DNA of 64,000 nt from Sphingomonas sp. GTDB lineage: Bacteria; Pseudomonadota; Alphaproteobacteria; Sphingomonadales; Sphingomonadaceae. The DNA lies in the NCBI GenBank assembly GCA_002707985.1, contig PAOI01000022.1:1-64000 (forward strand). The letters run 5' to 3'. Positions 9,183 to 20,151 of this stretch are shown piece after piece (position 1 is the stretch's first letter; the number at the start of each line of letters is the position of its first letter). A program made the translations under genes and the position numbers. The notes beneath the pieces are model-generated. The model was given only the letters and a program-made list of their open reading frames with translations. It was not told where the DNA came from and did not search any database.

Positions 9183-10795
9183 CGGCGCGGCGCGGCCCCT
9201 GGGGCGTGCTCGGGCTCGCGCCCACATCGGACAAGCGCGCGATCCGGCGCGCCTATGCCGCAAAGCTGAAGGCGATCGACACCGAAAGCGATACGCACGC
9301 CTTCGTCGCGCTGCGTGCCGCGCTCGATCATGCGATGGCGGAGGCGCAATGGGTCGATGGCGATACGCAGGACGATCTGCACGAGCCGCTTGCCGACGCG
9401 GCGCCGGAAGTCGACGCGGCAGATCCGGTAGATACAGACAGCGTCTCGCCTGCAACACCGCCCGCCCCTGCCCCTCAGCCCGACGCAAAGCCCGTCAGCC
9501 CCTGGGCGCCCCCCAGCAGCGAAAGCATCGACGCAGCCGGCAACGAGCTTGCGCAAATGCTGCTTGCCGAACGCGAGCATCAGCAGGCGCGACTGGCAAC
9601 GCCCGAGGAAACCGAGCGCATGCTGGCATTGTGGCGCCTGATCGCCGGCGATCCACGGCTCGAACAGGTCGGCCATTATGCCGCGGCGGAAACCAATATC
9701 GCGCATCTGGTCGCGCAGAGCTTTCCCTTCTCCGCACCGCTGGTCGATCCGGTGGTCGAGCGGTTCGGCTGGCGCTACGACCATGACACGGTGCATCGCC
9801 CGCCGGTGGTGGAATATCTGCTCGCCTGCCGCAGCGACACCTTCTTCCTCGAAACGATTTCAACCCGCGGCAACGAATATCACCGCGCCTGGAGCGACTT
9901 GCGCGGAACGCTCGACAGCAAATGGGCGGGTTCGGTCAGCCGGACGCAGGTCGGCGAATTGCTGGGGAAGCTGCGGCTGGATCACAGCCGCCTCGAACCT
10001 TTGCTCGATCCCGAACGCGTGGCGTATTGGGATAAGCGCCTCAATCGCCGTAACTGGTCCGGGTATATTCTCGCGATCGGATTGGTACTGCTGTTGTTCG
10101 GCATCGCCATATTCGGCCGCGACGGCGATCCATCAAGAGAGATCAATTTGCCGCCGCCCTATCCCATGTCGAATCGCCAACTTGATCCGATGCACGAAGA
10201 AGCCGACATCGATTACGCGCTTGAGCAGTTGTTCGGTAGCGAGCTGAGTTTCAGCGACCTGTTCGATCATCCTGTGTTGCTGGCAATCGCGCGCGATTCA
10301 CGCAGTGACGCGCTACGTGAGCGCGGCGATACTCGCCTGTTGCAGGAAAAGCTCCTCGCTGCATTTGCCGACCGCTATCGCAAGGTCGCGCCCTTCGCTG
10401 CCGCCGACCTTCAGCGGGAGATGGTGCAGCTGAAAATCGACCGCGCCGAATTCCTTCGCGAGGGCAACCCCGCCGCATGTGCCGCGATGTTTGTCGACCG
10501 CCCGGACGTCGACTTACCCAACGTGGCTTTTCCCGCGGAATTCGGTCGTCGCCAGCAGAGTCTGATTGCGCGCGCACTGGCCGCGACCGAGGTTGAAAAC
10601 ACCGACTTCCCGTCCGGTTTCAATCTGCCCGACGATGCGTTGCGCCATCTGGCGGCCGACCTCAGGCTGAACAACGCCAGTGTCATTGGCGCGCTTTCCG
10701 GGTTTGGCGAGGACAGCCGCGTTTGCGAAACATGGATCGCGCTTGATCGTTACGCGGTCGAGCGCGATCCTGAACTTCTGGCGCATCTGATATGA
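9179..10795 (+). CDS. J-like domain membrane protein (DjlB/DjlC-like) with degenerate HPD
   Basis: RGPWGVLGLAPTSDKRAIRRAYAAKLKAIDTESDTHAFVALRAALDHAM; TM near residue 300 (SGYILAIGLVLLLFGIAIFG); GTGA overlap with hscC. Confidence 0.8.
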   Translation: MTARRGPWGVLGLAPTSDKRAIRRAYAAKLKAIDTESDTHAFVALRAALDHAMAEAQWVDGDTQDDLHEPLADAAPEVDAADPVDTDSVSPATPPAPAPQPDAKPVSPWAPPSSESIDAAGNELAQMLLAEREHQQARLATPEETERMLALWRLIAGDPRLEQVGHYAAAETNIAHLVAQSFPFSAPLVDPVVERFGWRYDHDTVHRPPVVEYLLACRSDTFFLETISTRGNEYHRAWSDLRGTLDSKWAGSVSRTQVGELLGKLRLDHSRLEPLLDPERVAYWDKRLNRRNWSGYILAIGLVLLLFGIAIFGRDGDPSREINLPPPYPMSNRQLDPMHEEADIDYALEQLFGSELSFSDLFDHPVLLAIARDSRSDALRERGDTRLLQEKLLAAFADRYRKVAPFAAADLQREMVQLKIDRAEFLREGNPAACAAMFVDRPDVDLPNVAFPAEFGRRQQSLIARALAATEVENTDFPSGFNLPDDALRHLAADLRLNNASVIGALSGFGEDSRVCETWIALDRYAVERDPELLAHLI

Positions 10796-11952
10796 TGACG
10801 CGCAGCGCAGCATGGAAATTGCTCGGTATCGCGCCGACCGAGGATGTTCGCGCGATCCGGCGCGCCTATGCAACCGCGCTGAAAGCCATCGATCCGGACA
10901 GCGACCCGGAAGCGTTTCGCCAATTGCGCGACGCGCTGGATCTCGCCACGGCTGCCTCTGCTTCCGGCTCGCCTCCGGTTGGTGCCGAACCGGAAAACCT
11001 GGACACGCCCGCCGCCCCGGCAACAGACGCCGAAGCCGAAACCGAGCAGGACGTTTCGGTTCAGCCATATAACGACGCCGGCAGCGCCCTGATCACCATG
11101 CTCACCAGCCTGGAACCGCTGCGCGCGCCCGGCGCGCACGAGTCGCAGCAGATGCTCGCGCTTTGGGAAGTGATCGCCGCCGACCCGCGGCTGCAACAGC
11201 TCGACGCCTTCGAGCATGCCAGCCGGGTGCTCGCCGATCTTTTCGCGCGAACCTTTCCCTTTTCGGCGCCCTTGATCCATCCGGCGAACGGCTTTTTCGG
11301 GTGGGATCGCGCTCCGAACGATATTCGCCAGGACCCGGCAGCGGAATTTCTGACCGCTCGCATGTACGAGATGGACTTTATCCGGTCGGTTGAACAGCCC
11401 GACAGCAAATTCCATCGGGCGTGGACCGAACTGACGACTCCGCATGACGGAAGCGACCGGCTGGGCAAGGTTCCCAAACGGGAAATCATCGCCCTGATCG
11501 AGGCGATTGACGGCTGGTATCCGGCGGCTCGTTCCCACCTCGATATTGAGCGCGTCGGCAGCTGGGAACGCAGGCTGGAGGGAGGAAACCACACCCCATG
11601 GTGGAAGCTGCTCCTCGACCTTGGCTGGGTCTTCCTGATCATAATCGTCGTCGCGTTACTGCGGCACGCCACCGCACCGGCGGAGCCTCCGCGCACAGCA
11701 TATGACCCTGTGGTGCTTCCCCAGCCCGATCCGACCCCGATGATGCCGCTTGCCGTGCCCGCCGGGTTGCGGGACCCGTCAGGCGACCGCCTGGACTACG
11801 CGCTTCCGCCCATCGACGTGCACGGCGCGCCGCGCGCTGCCGCCAAAGCTACGATCGATGCGATGCGCGACGGCCAAAACAGCAACGGTGCGGGGGGCGG
11901 TTCGTTCGGGTCCGTCAAAGCCAGCGAACCGGAGGCGCCGGACGAGCGATAG
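10792..11952 (+). CDS. Second J-like domain membrane protein, paralog of preceding gene, degenerate HPD
   Basis: RSAAWKLLGIAPTEDVRAIRRAYATALKAIDPDSDPEAFRQLRDALDLA; shared FPFSAPL and FHRAW(T/S) motifs with neighbour; TM WWKLLLDLGWVFLIIIVVALL; ATGA overlap. Confidence 0.8.
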   Translation: MMTRSAAWKLLGIAPTEDVRAIRRAYATALKAIDPDSDPEAFRQLRDALDLATAASASGSPPVGAEPENLDTPAAPATDAEAETEQDVSVQPYNDAGSALITMLTSLEPLRAPGAHESQQMLALWEVIAADPRLQQLDAFEHASRVLADLFARTFPFSAPLIHPANGFFGWDRAPNDIRQDPAAEFLTARMYEMDFIRSVEQPDSKFHRAWTELTTPHDGSDRLGKVPKREIIALIEAIDGWYPAARSHLDIERVGSWERRLEGGNHTPWWKLLLDLGWVFLIIIVVALLRHATAPAEPPRTAYDPVVLPQPDPTPMMPLAVPAGLRDPSGDRLDYALPPIDVHGAPRAAAKATIDAMRDGQNSNGAGGGSFGSVKASEPEAPDER

Positions 11953-11957
11953 GGCGA

Positions 11958-11978
11958 GCTTCGCGCGAAGCGCGTTTT
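11958..11978 (+). terminator. Possible weak terminator after the J-like genes
   Basis: GCTTCGCGCGAAGC palindrome followed by GCGTTTT. Confidence 0.4.
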
Positions 11979-11980
11979 CC

Positions 11981-13792
11981 CTAGCTCTCGTCCCCCATGC
12001 GCAACGCGGCGATGAACGCTTCCTGCGGGATGCTGACCGAGCCATATTCGCGCATCCGCTTCTTGCCTTCCTTCTGCTTTTCCAGAAGCTTGCGTTTGCG
12101 CGTGATGTCGCCGCCATAGCATTTGGCGGTCACGTCCTTGCGCAGCGCCGCGATCGTTTCGCGCGCGATCACCTTGCCGCCGATCGCCGCCTGAATCGGG
12201 ATCTTGAACAAATGGCGCGGAATCAGATCCTTCAGCCGCTCGCACATATGCCGTCCGCGCGCTTCGGCCTGGCTGCGGTGCACGATCATGCTCAGCGCGT
12301 CGACCGGCTCGCCATTGACGAGGATGTTCATCTTGACCAGATCGCCCGCGCGCAGCCCGATCTGCTCATAATCGAAGCTCGCATAGCCGCGGCTGATCGA
12401 TTTCAGCCGGTCATAGAAATCGAACACGACTTCGTTGAGCGGCAGTTCATACGTGATCTGCGCGCGCCCGCCGACATAGGTCAGGTCCTTCTGGATCCCG
12501 CGCCGGTCCTGACACAGTTTCAGGATCGCCCCCAGATGCTCGTCGGGCACATAGATCACTGCCTTGATCCACGGCTCCTCGATCTCCTCGATCCGGTTGG
12601 GATCGGGCATGTCGGCGGGATTGTGCAGCTCGATCACCTGCGCTTCGGCCTCGCCCGCCGCCTTGGTCAGTTGCAGGCGATAGACGACCGACGGCGCTGT
12701 CGTGATCAGATCGAGGTCATATTCGCGCGTCAGCCGCTCCTGAATGATCTCGAGGTGCAACAGCCCCAGGAAACCGCAGCGAAAACCGAACCCCAGCGCC
12801 GCGCTCGTTTCCATTTCGAAACTGAACGAAGCATCGTTGAGCCGCAGCTTCGAAATGCTCTCGCGCAGCTTCTCAAAGTCATTGGCATCGACCGGGAACA
12901 GGCCGCAGAACACCACCGGCTGGACTTCCTTGAACCCCGGCACCGGTTTGTCGGTCGGCTTTTTCGCATCGGTGATCGTGTCGCCGACCATGGTCTGCGC
13001 GACTTCCTTGATCTGCGCGGTGACAAATCCGATTTCGCCCGGCCCCAGCTCGGCCAGCTGCTCGATCTTGGGGCGGAAACATCCGACGCGATCGATCAGA
13101 TGCGTCGTGCCGGCCTGCATGAACTTTACCTGCTGGCCCTTTTTCAGCACCCCTTCCATCACCCGGACAAGGATCATGACGCCCAGATACGGGTCGTACC
13201 AGCTGTCGACCAGCATCGCCTTCAGCGGCGCATTCGCGTCGCCGCCGGGCGCCGGAATCCGCTCGATCACGGCGTCGAGCACTTCGTCGATGCCGATCCC
13301 GCTCTTGGCGCTCGCCAGCACGGCGTTCGACGCGTCGAGGCCGATGATATCCTCGATCTCGGTCTTCACCTTTTCGGGTTCGGCGGCGGGCAGATCGATC
13401 TTGTTGATGACCGGAATGATCTCATGATCATGCTCGATCGACTGATAGACATTCGCCAGCGTCTGCGCCTCGACGCCCTGCGCGGCATCGACCACCAGCA
13501 GCGCGCCTTCGCACGCGGCAAGCGACCGCGACACTTCATAGGCAAAGTCGACATGCCCCGGCGTGTCCATCAGGTTGAGCGTATAGCCCTTCCATTCCAG
13601 CCGCACCGTCTGCGACTTGATGGTGATCCCGCGTTCGCGCTCGATATCCATGTTATCGAGCACCTGTGCGCTCATTTCGCGATCGGTGAGCCCCCCGGTG
13701 CGCTGGATCAGGCGATCGGCAAGCGTCGACTTGCCATGATCGATATGGGCGATGATCGAAAAGTTACGGATCTTGGAACGGTCAGTGGACAT
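11981..13792 (-). CDS. lepA: Elongation factor 4 (LepA)
   Basis: [33 protein letters not shown]...[22 protein letters not shown]...[43 protein letters not shown]-term [25 protein letters not shown]. Confidence 0.99.
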   Translation of the reverse strand: MSTDRSKIRNFSIIAHIDHGKSTLADRLIQRTGGLTDREMSAQVLDNMDIERERGITIKSQTVRLEWKGYTLNLMDTPGHVDFAYEVSRSLAACEGALLVVDAAQGVEAQTLANVYQSIEHDHEIIPVINKIDLPAAEPEKVKTEIEDIIGLDASNAVLASAKSGIGIDEVLDAVIERIPAPGGDANAPLKAMLVDSWYDPYLGVMILVRVMEGVLKKGQQVKFMQAGTTHLIDRVGCFRPKIEQLAELGPGEIGFVTAQIKEVAQTMVGDTITDAKKPTDKPVPGFKEVQPVVFCGLFPVDANDFEKLRESISKLRLNDASFSFEMETSAALGFGFRCGFLGLLHLEIIQERLTREYDLDLITTAPSVVYRLQLTKAAGEAEAQVIELHNPADMPDPNRIEEIEEPWIKAVIYVPDEHLGAILKLCQDRRGIQKDLTYVGGRAQITYELPLNEVVFDFYDRLKSISRGYASFDYEQIGLRAGDLVKMNILVNGEPVDALSMIVHRSQAEARGRHMCERLKDLIPRHLFKIPIQAAIGGKVIARETIAALRKDVTAKCYGGDITRKRKLLEKQKEGKKRMREYGSVSIPQEAFIAALRMGDES

Positions 13793-13987
13793 CGCGCGCG
13801 CTTAGCAGGGGTGCAGGCGCTTGGGGAGAGGGATTGGTTGTATGGCGGATGGCGGACAACGCCGCGATCCGACAGCCGGGTTGCGCGCGCATCACACGCG
13901 TCGCCCGCATCGGTTACGCTGAAGCAGGGGCCGGTCGGATGCCGACCCCGCAGGACGATTCGGGGAGGAGGCGCCTCTCAATCACGC

Positions 13988-16255
<2,268 letters not shown>

Positions 16256-16287
16256 GTTCGCCCCTCGCTTCGAAGCGCCGCCAGCCC

Positions 16288-17322
16288 TTACTGCGTCAGG
16301 TCCAGAACGATGCGCCCTTCGATCTGGCCCTTGTGCATCTTGTCGAACACCGAATTGATGTCTTCCAGCCTGGCGGTTGAGATCGTCGCCCTGACCTTGC
16401 CGTCGGCTGCGAAATCCAGCGATTCCTGCAGGTCCAGTCGCGTGCCGACGATCGAGCCGCGCACGGTGATGCCGTTCAGCACCATGCCGAAGATATTGAG
16501 CGGAAAATCGCCCGGCGGAAGGCCATTGAGCGCCACGGTGCCGCCGCGCCCGACCATGCCGACCGCCTGTTCGAACGCCTTTTCGCTCACCGCCGTCACC
16601 AGCGCGCCGCGCGCACCGCCGCCGGTCAGCCGCTTTACCGTGGCGGCGGGATCAGCCTCGGTGCGCGCGTTGACGGTCTCCACCGCGCCGAGCTTTCGCG
16701 CGAAATCGAGCTTGGCATCGTCCACGTCCACCGCGACCACTTTCAAGCCCATCGCGGTCGCATATTGCACCGCCATGTGCCCGAGCCCGCCGATGCCGGA
16801 AATGACCACCGCATCGCCCGGCTTGGTGTCGGTCATCTTCAGCCCCTTATAGACCGTGACGCCCGCGCACAGCACCGGCGCGATCTCGTTGAAGCCGATA
16901 TTGTCTGGCAGGTGGCCGACATAATTGGGGTCGGCCAGCACATAGTCGGCAAACCCGCCATTGACCGAATAGCCGGTATTGAGCTGGCTTTCGCACAGCG
17001 TCTCCCACCCGCCGAGGCAGTGGGTGCAATGGCCGCAGGCGGTGTAGAGCCAGGGCACGCCCACCCGATCGCCTTCCTTCACATGCGTAACGCCCTTGCC
17101 CACGGCAGAGACGAAACCCACGCCTTCATGGCCCGGGATGAAGGGCGGCTCCGGCTTCACCGGCCAGTCGCCTTCCGCTGCGTGCAGATCGGTATGACAC
17201 ACGCCCGAGGCCTGGATCGCCACCTGGATCATGCCGGGGCCGACTTCGGGGACGGGCACTTCCTCGATCCGCAGCGGCTCGCCGAATGCGCGGACGACCG
17301 CGGCTTTCATGGTCTTGCTCAT
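16288..17322 (-). CDS. adhP: Zinc-dependent alcohol dehydrogenase, AdhP-like
   Basis: [24 protein letters not shown]...[32 protein letters not shown]...[14 protein letters not shown]...[13 protein letters not shown]. Confidence 0.93.
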   Translation of the reverse strand: MSKTMKAAVVRAFGEPLRIEEVPVPEVGPGMIQVAIQASGVCHTDLHAAEGDWPVKPEPPFIPGHEGVGFVSAVGKGVTHVKEGDRVGVPWLYTACGHCTHCLGGWETLCESQLNTGYSVNGGFADYVLADPNYVGHLPDNIGFNEIAPVLCAGVTVYKGLKMTDTKPGDAVVISGIGGLGHMAVQYATAMGLKVVAVDVDDAKLDFARKLGAVETVNARTEADPAATVKRLTGGGARGALVTAVSEKAFEQAVGMVGRGGTVALNGLPPGDFPLNIFGMVLNGITVRGSIVGTRLDLQESLDFAADGKVRATISTARLEDINSVFDKMHKGQIEGRIVLDLTQ

Positions 17323-17394
17323 GACATCGCTCCTGAATTTCGTTTTATCGGGGCGGCGCGGCGGACATCCGCCGCACCGCATCGGGCCATCGCC

Positions 17395-18915
17395 TCAGAA
17401 GAAGCCGAGCTTCTTCGCGCTGTAGCTGACCAGCATGTTCTTGGTCTGCTGATAGTGATCCAGCATCATGCGATGATTCTCACGCCCGATGCCCGATTGC
17501 TTGTAGCCGCCGAACGCCGCATGCGCGGGATAGGCGTGGTAGCAATTGGTCCACACGCGACCGGCCTGAATCGCGCGGCCGAACCGGTAACAGGTATTGG
17601 CATCGCGGCTCCATACGCCCGCGCCCAGACCATAGAGCGTGTCGTTGGCGATCTGCAGCGCCTCGTCCTGATCCTTGAAGGTGGTGACCGAGAGGACCGG
17701 GCCGAAAATCTCTTCCTGAAAGATGCGCATCCGGTTGTTGCCGCGAAACACCGTCGGCTTGACGTAATAGCCGCCCGCGATGTCACCTTCGAACCGGGCC
17801 GCCTCGCCGCCGGTCAGCAATTCGGCACCTTCCTGCTTGCCGATGTCGATATAGGACAGGATCTTTTCGAGCTGCTCGGAAGATGCCTGCGCGCCGATCA
17901 TCGTTCCGATGTCCAGCGGGTTGCCCGCCTTGATCGCTTCGACGCGCTGGATCGCCCGTTCCATGAAACGGTCGTAGATGCTTTCGTGCACCAGCGCCCG
18001 GCTGGGACAGGTGCACACCTCGCCCTGATTGAGCGCGAACATCACAAAGCCTTCGATCGCCTTGTCGAAATAATCGTCATCGTCGCGGCACACATCCTCG
18101 AAGAAGATGTTCGGGCTCTTGCCGCCCAGTTCCAGCGTCACCGGGATCAGGTTCTCGCTGGCATATTGCATGATAAGGCGGCCCGTCGTCGTCTCGCCGG
18201 TAAAGGCGATCTTGGCGATGCGCTTGCTGCTGGCGAGCGGCTTGCCCGCTTCGACACCGAAACCGTTGACGACGTTGACCACGCCGGCGGGCAGCAGGTC
18301 GCCGATCAGCTCCATCAGCACCATGATCGATGCCGGGGTCTGTTCGGCGGGCTTCAGCACCACGCAATTGCCCGCCGCCAGCGCCGGCGCCAGCTTCCAC
18401 ACCGCCATCAGGATCGGGAAGTTCCACGGGATGATCTGGCCGACCACGCCCAGCGGCTCGTGAAAATGATAGGCGACCGTATCGTGGTCGATTTCCGAAA
18501 TACTGCCTTCCTGCGCACGGATGCAGCCCGCGAAATAGCGGAAATGGTCGATCGCCAGCGGGATATCGGCCGCCATCGTCTCGCGCAGCGGCTTGCCATT
18601 GTCCCAGGTTTCCGCGATCGCCAGCTTCTGGAGATTGTCCTCCATCCGGTCGGCGATCCGGTTGAGGATCAGCGCGCGTTCGTCCGCGCTGGTGCGACCC
18701 CATGCGTCTTTCGCGGCATGCGCTGCATCGAGCGCGGCTTCGATGTCGACCGCCTGGCTGCGCGCGACCTTGCCGACCGATTTGCCGGTGACGGGCGAGA
18801 TATTGTCGAAATAGCGCCCGTCGCTGGGCGCGGTCCATTTGCCGCCGATGAAGTTGTCGTACGTCTCTGCAAAGGGCGCGGTCATCGAAGCCGCCGGATT
18901 GGTTTGCATGTCCAT
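17395..18915 (-). CDS. NAD-dependent aldehyde dehydrogenase
   Basis: [27 protein letters not shown]...[33 protein letters not shown]...[14 protein letters not shown]...[23 protein letters not shown]...[13 protein letters not shown]. Confidence 0.95.
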   Translation of the reverse strand: MDMQTNPAASMTAPFAETYDNFIGGKWTAPSDGRYFDNISPVTGKSVGKVARSQAVDIEAALDAAHAAKDAWGRTSADERALILNRIADRMEDNLQKLAIAETWDNGKPLRETMAADIPLAIDHFRYFAGCIRAQEGSISEIDHDTVAYHFHEPLGVVGQIIPWNFPILMAVWKLAPALAAGNCVVLKPAEQTPASIMVLMELIGDLLPAGVVNVVNGFGVEAGKPLASSKRIAKIAFTGETTTGRLIMQYASENLIPVTLELGGKSPNIFFEDVCRDDDDYFDKAIEGFVMFALNQGEVCTCPSRALVHESIYDRFMERAIQRVEAIKAGNPLDIGTMIGAQASSEQLEKILSYIDIGKQEGAELLTGGEAARFEGDIAGGYYVKPTVFRGNNRMRIFQEEIFGPVLSVTTFKDQDEALQIANDTLYGLGAGVWSRDANTCYRFGRAIQAGRVWTNCYHAYPAHAAFGGYKQSGIGRENHRMMLDHYQQTKNMLVSYSAKKLGFF

Positions 18916-19017
18916 CAGTTCATCCTCATCAAGATCGCCGGATGCTCCGGTCTTGGGGAGGATGGTTTCGCGAAAGGGCGGCGCTGCAAAGAGGCGCGCG
19001 CGCGACGCTGTGCGAAA

Positions 19018-19037
19018 CTGTCTCGCTATCGAGACAG
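19018..19037. promoter_or_regulatory. Candidate operator upstream of the aldehyde dehydrogenase gene
   Basis: CTGTCTCG-CTAT-CGAGACAG perfect 8-bp inverted repeat between the regulator and ald. Confidence 0.6.
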
Positions 19038-19054
19038 GTTGGAAGAACGGACTG

Positions 19055-20002
19055 TCAGCCCCGCGCCAGCCCGACCTTTTCCATCCGCCGATACAGCGTG
19101 GCCCGACCGATTCCGAGCGCTTTGGCGGCCTGGGTGGCATTGCCGTCGGCCTGCGCCAGCGCGCGTCGCAACACCGCGCGTTCCGAGTCGCGGAACGATG
19201 CCGCACGCTCGCCGCCCAGAATTTCAGCAGCGCTGCGGCACCCGGTCAGGCACGCATCGGTAAGGCTGAAGCGATGGCGCGCCGCATGCGTGGCACCGAT
19301 GACCAGATCGTCGCGATCGACCGCCAGCAATGCCGCATCGCCGCCGGGAAGGTTCGCGTCGATGATGCGATGCCCTTCGAAATACCGGCGAAACACGCCG
19401 CTTTCGATCCTGCGCGCGGCATCCTGAACGATCTTCTGGACCAGAGCGCCCATCGCGGCCGTATGATCGTCGCGGCAACTGGAGATATCGAGCGCGCCCA
19501 CCAACTGCCCCGCCGCATCCCGGACCGGCGCATCCATGCAGCTGATGCCGATGTTGCGGCTGGCGAAATGCTCGTCGCGGTGGATCGTGACCGGCCGCCC
19601 TTCGACGAGGCAGGTGCCGATCCCGTTGGTCCCCTCGCGGCTCTCGCTCCAGACGCCGCCCGGCGTCAGCCCGACCGCGTCGAACGTTGCGCGATCGCCT
19701 GCGCTGCTGCGCGCTTCGAGAATGACGCCGTCATTGTCCGACAGCATGACGGCGCAACCGGTGGCCGCAACGGTCTGGAACAACTGGTCGAGCAGCGGGC
19801 GCGCCACCTCCAGCATCAGTTCGTGACGCTGTCGCCGCTGGGTAAGATCGGCGCCCGAAATCAGCTCGGGCGCCCGCGCATCCCCTGCGTCTAGCCCGTG
19901 TTTCAGGCCCGATCGACACCAGCTCGCCGCGACAAAGGACTTCGCGGCACTCGAGGACGAGTGCAACACCGCCTCCACGGAATCTTCGTGCTGGCCTGCC
20001 AT
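19055..20002 (-). CDS. AcoR-like transcriptional regulator (GAF + Fis-type HTH, no AAA+ domain)
   Basis: [12 protein letters not shown]...[59 protein letters not shown]...[43 protein letters not shown]. Confidence 0.88.
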   Translation of the reverse strand: MAGQHEDSVEAVLHSSSSAAKSFVAASWCRSGLKHGLDAGDARAPELISGADLTQRRQRHELMLEVARPLLDQLFQTVAATGCAVMLSDNDGVILEARSSAGDRATFDAVGLTPGGVWSESREGTNGIGTCLVEGRPVTIHRDEHFASRNIGISCMDAPVRDAAGQLVGALDISSCRDDHTAAMGALVQKIVQDAARRIESGVFRRYFEGHRIIDANLPGGDAALLAVDRDDLVIGATHAARHRFSLTDACLTGCRSAAEILGGERAASFRDSERAVLRRALAQADGNATQAAKALGIGRATLYRRMEKVGLARG

Positions 20003-20151
20003 ATTGCCAACCTAATCCATTTCGCGCCGGATGACGAGTTTCGAAACAGCAAGGTCAGGCCGGATCGGCAAGACTGGCGAGAACCCGGCGCGACAGTCGC
20101 TCGCCAGATCACGATTGACCGAGCGCCCACCAGCCGTTCAGGTGCTTCCCG

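Noticed and set aside
16765-19263. 832-aa plus-strand ORF antisense to adh and ald
   Set aside because: Covers well-conserved dehydrogenase genes on the opposite strand; composition typical of spurious antisense frames.
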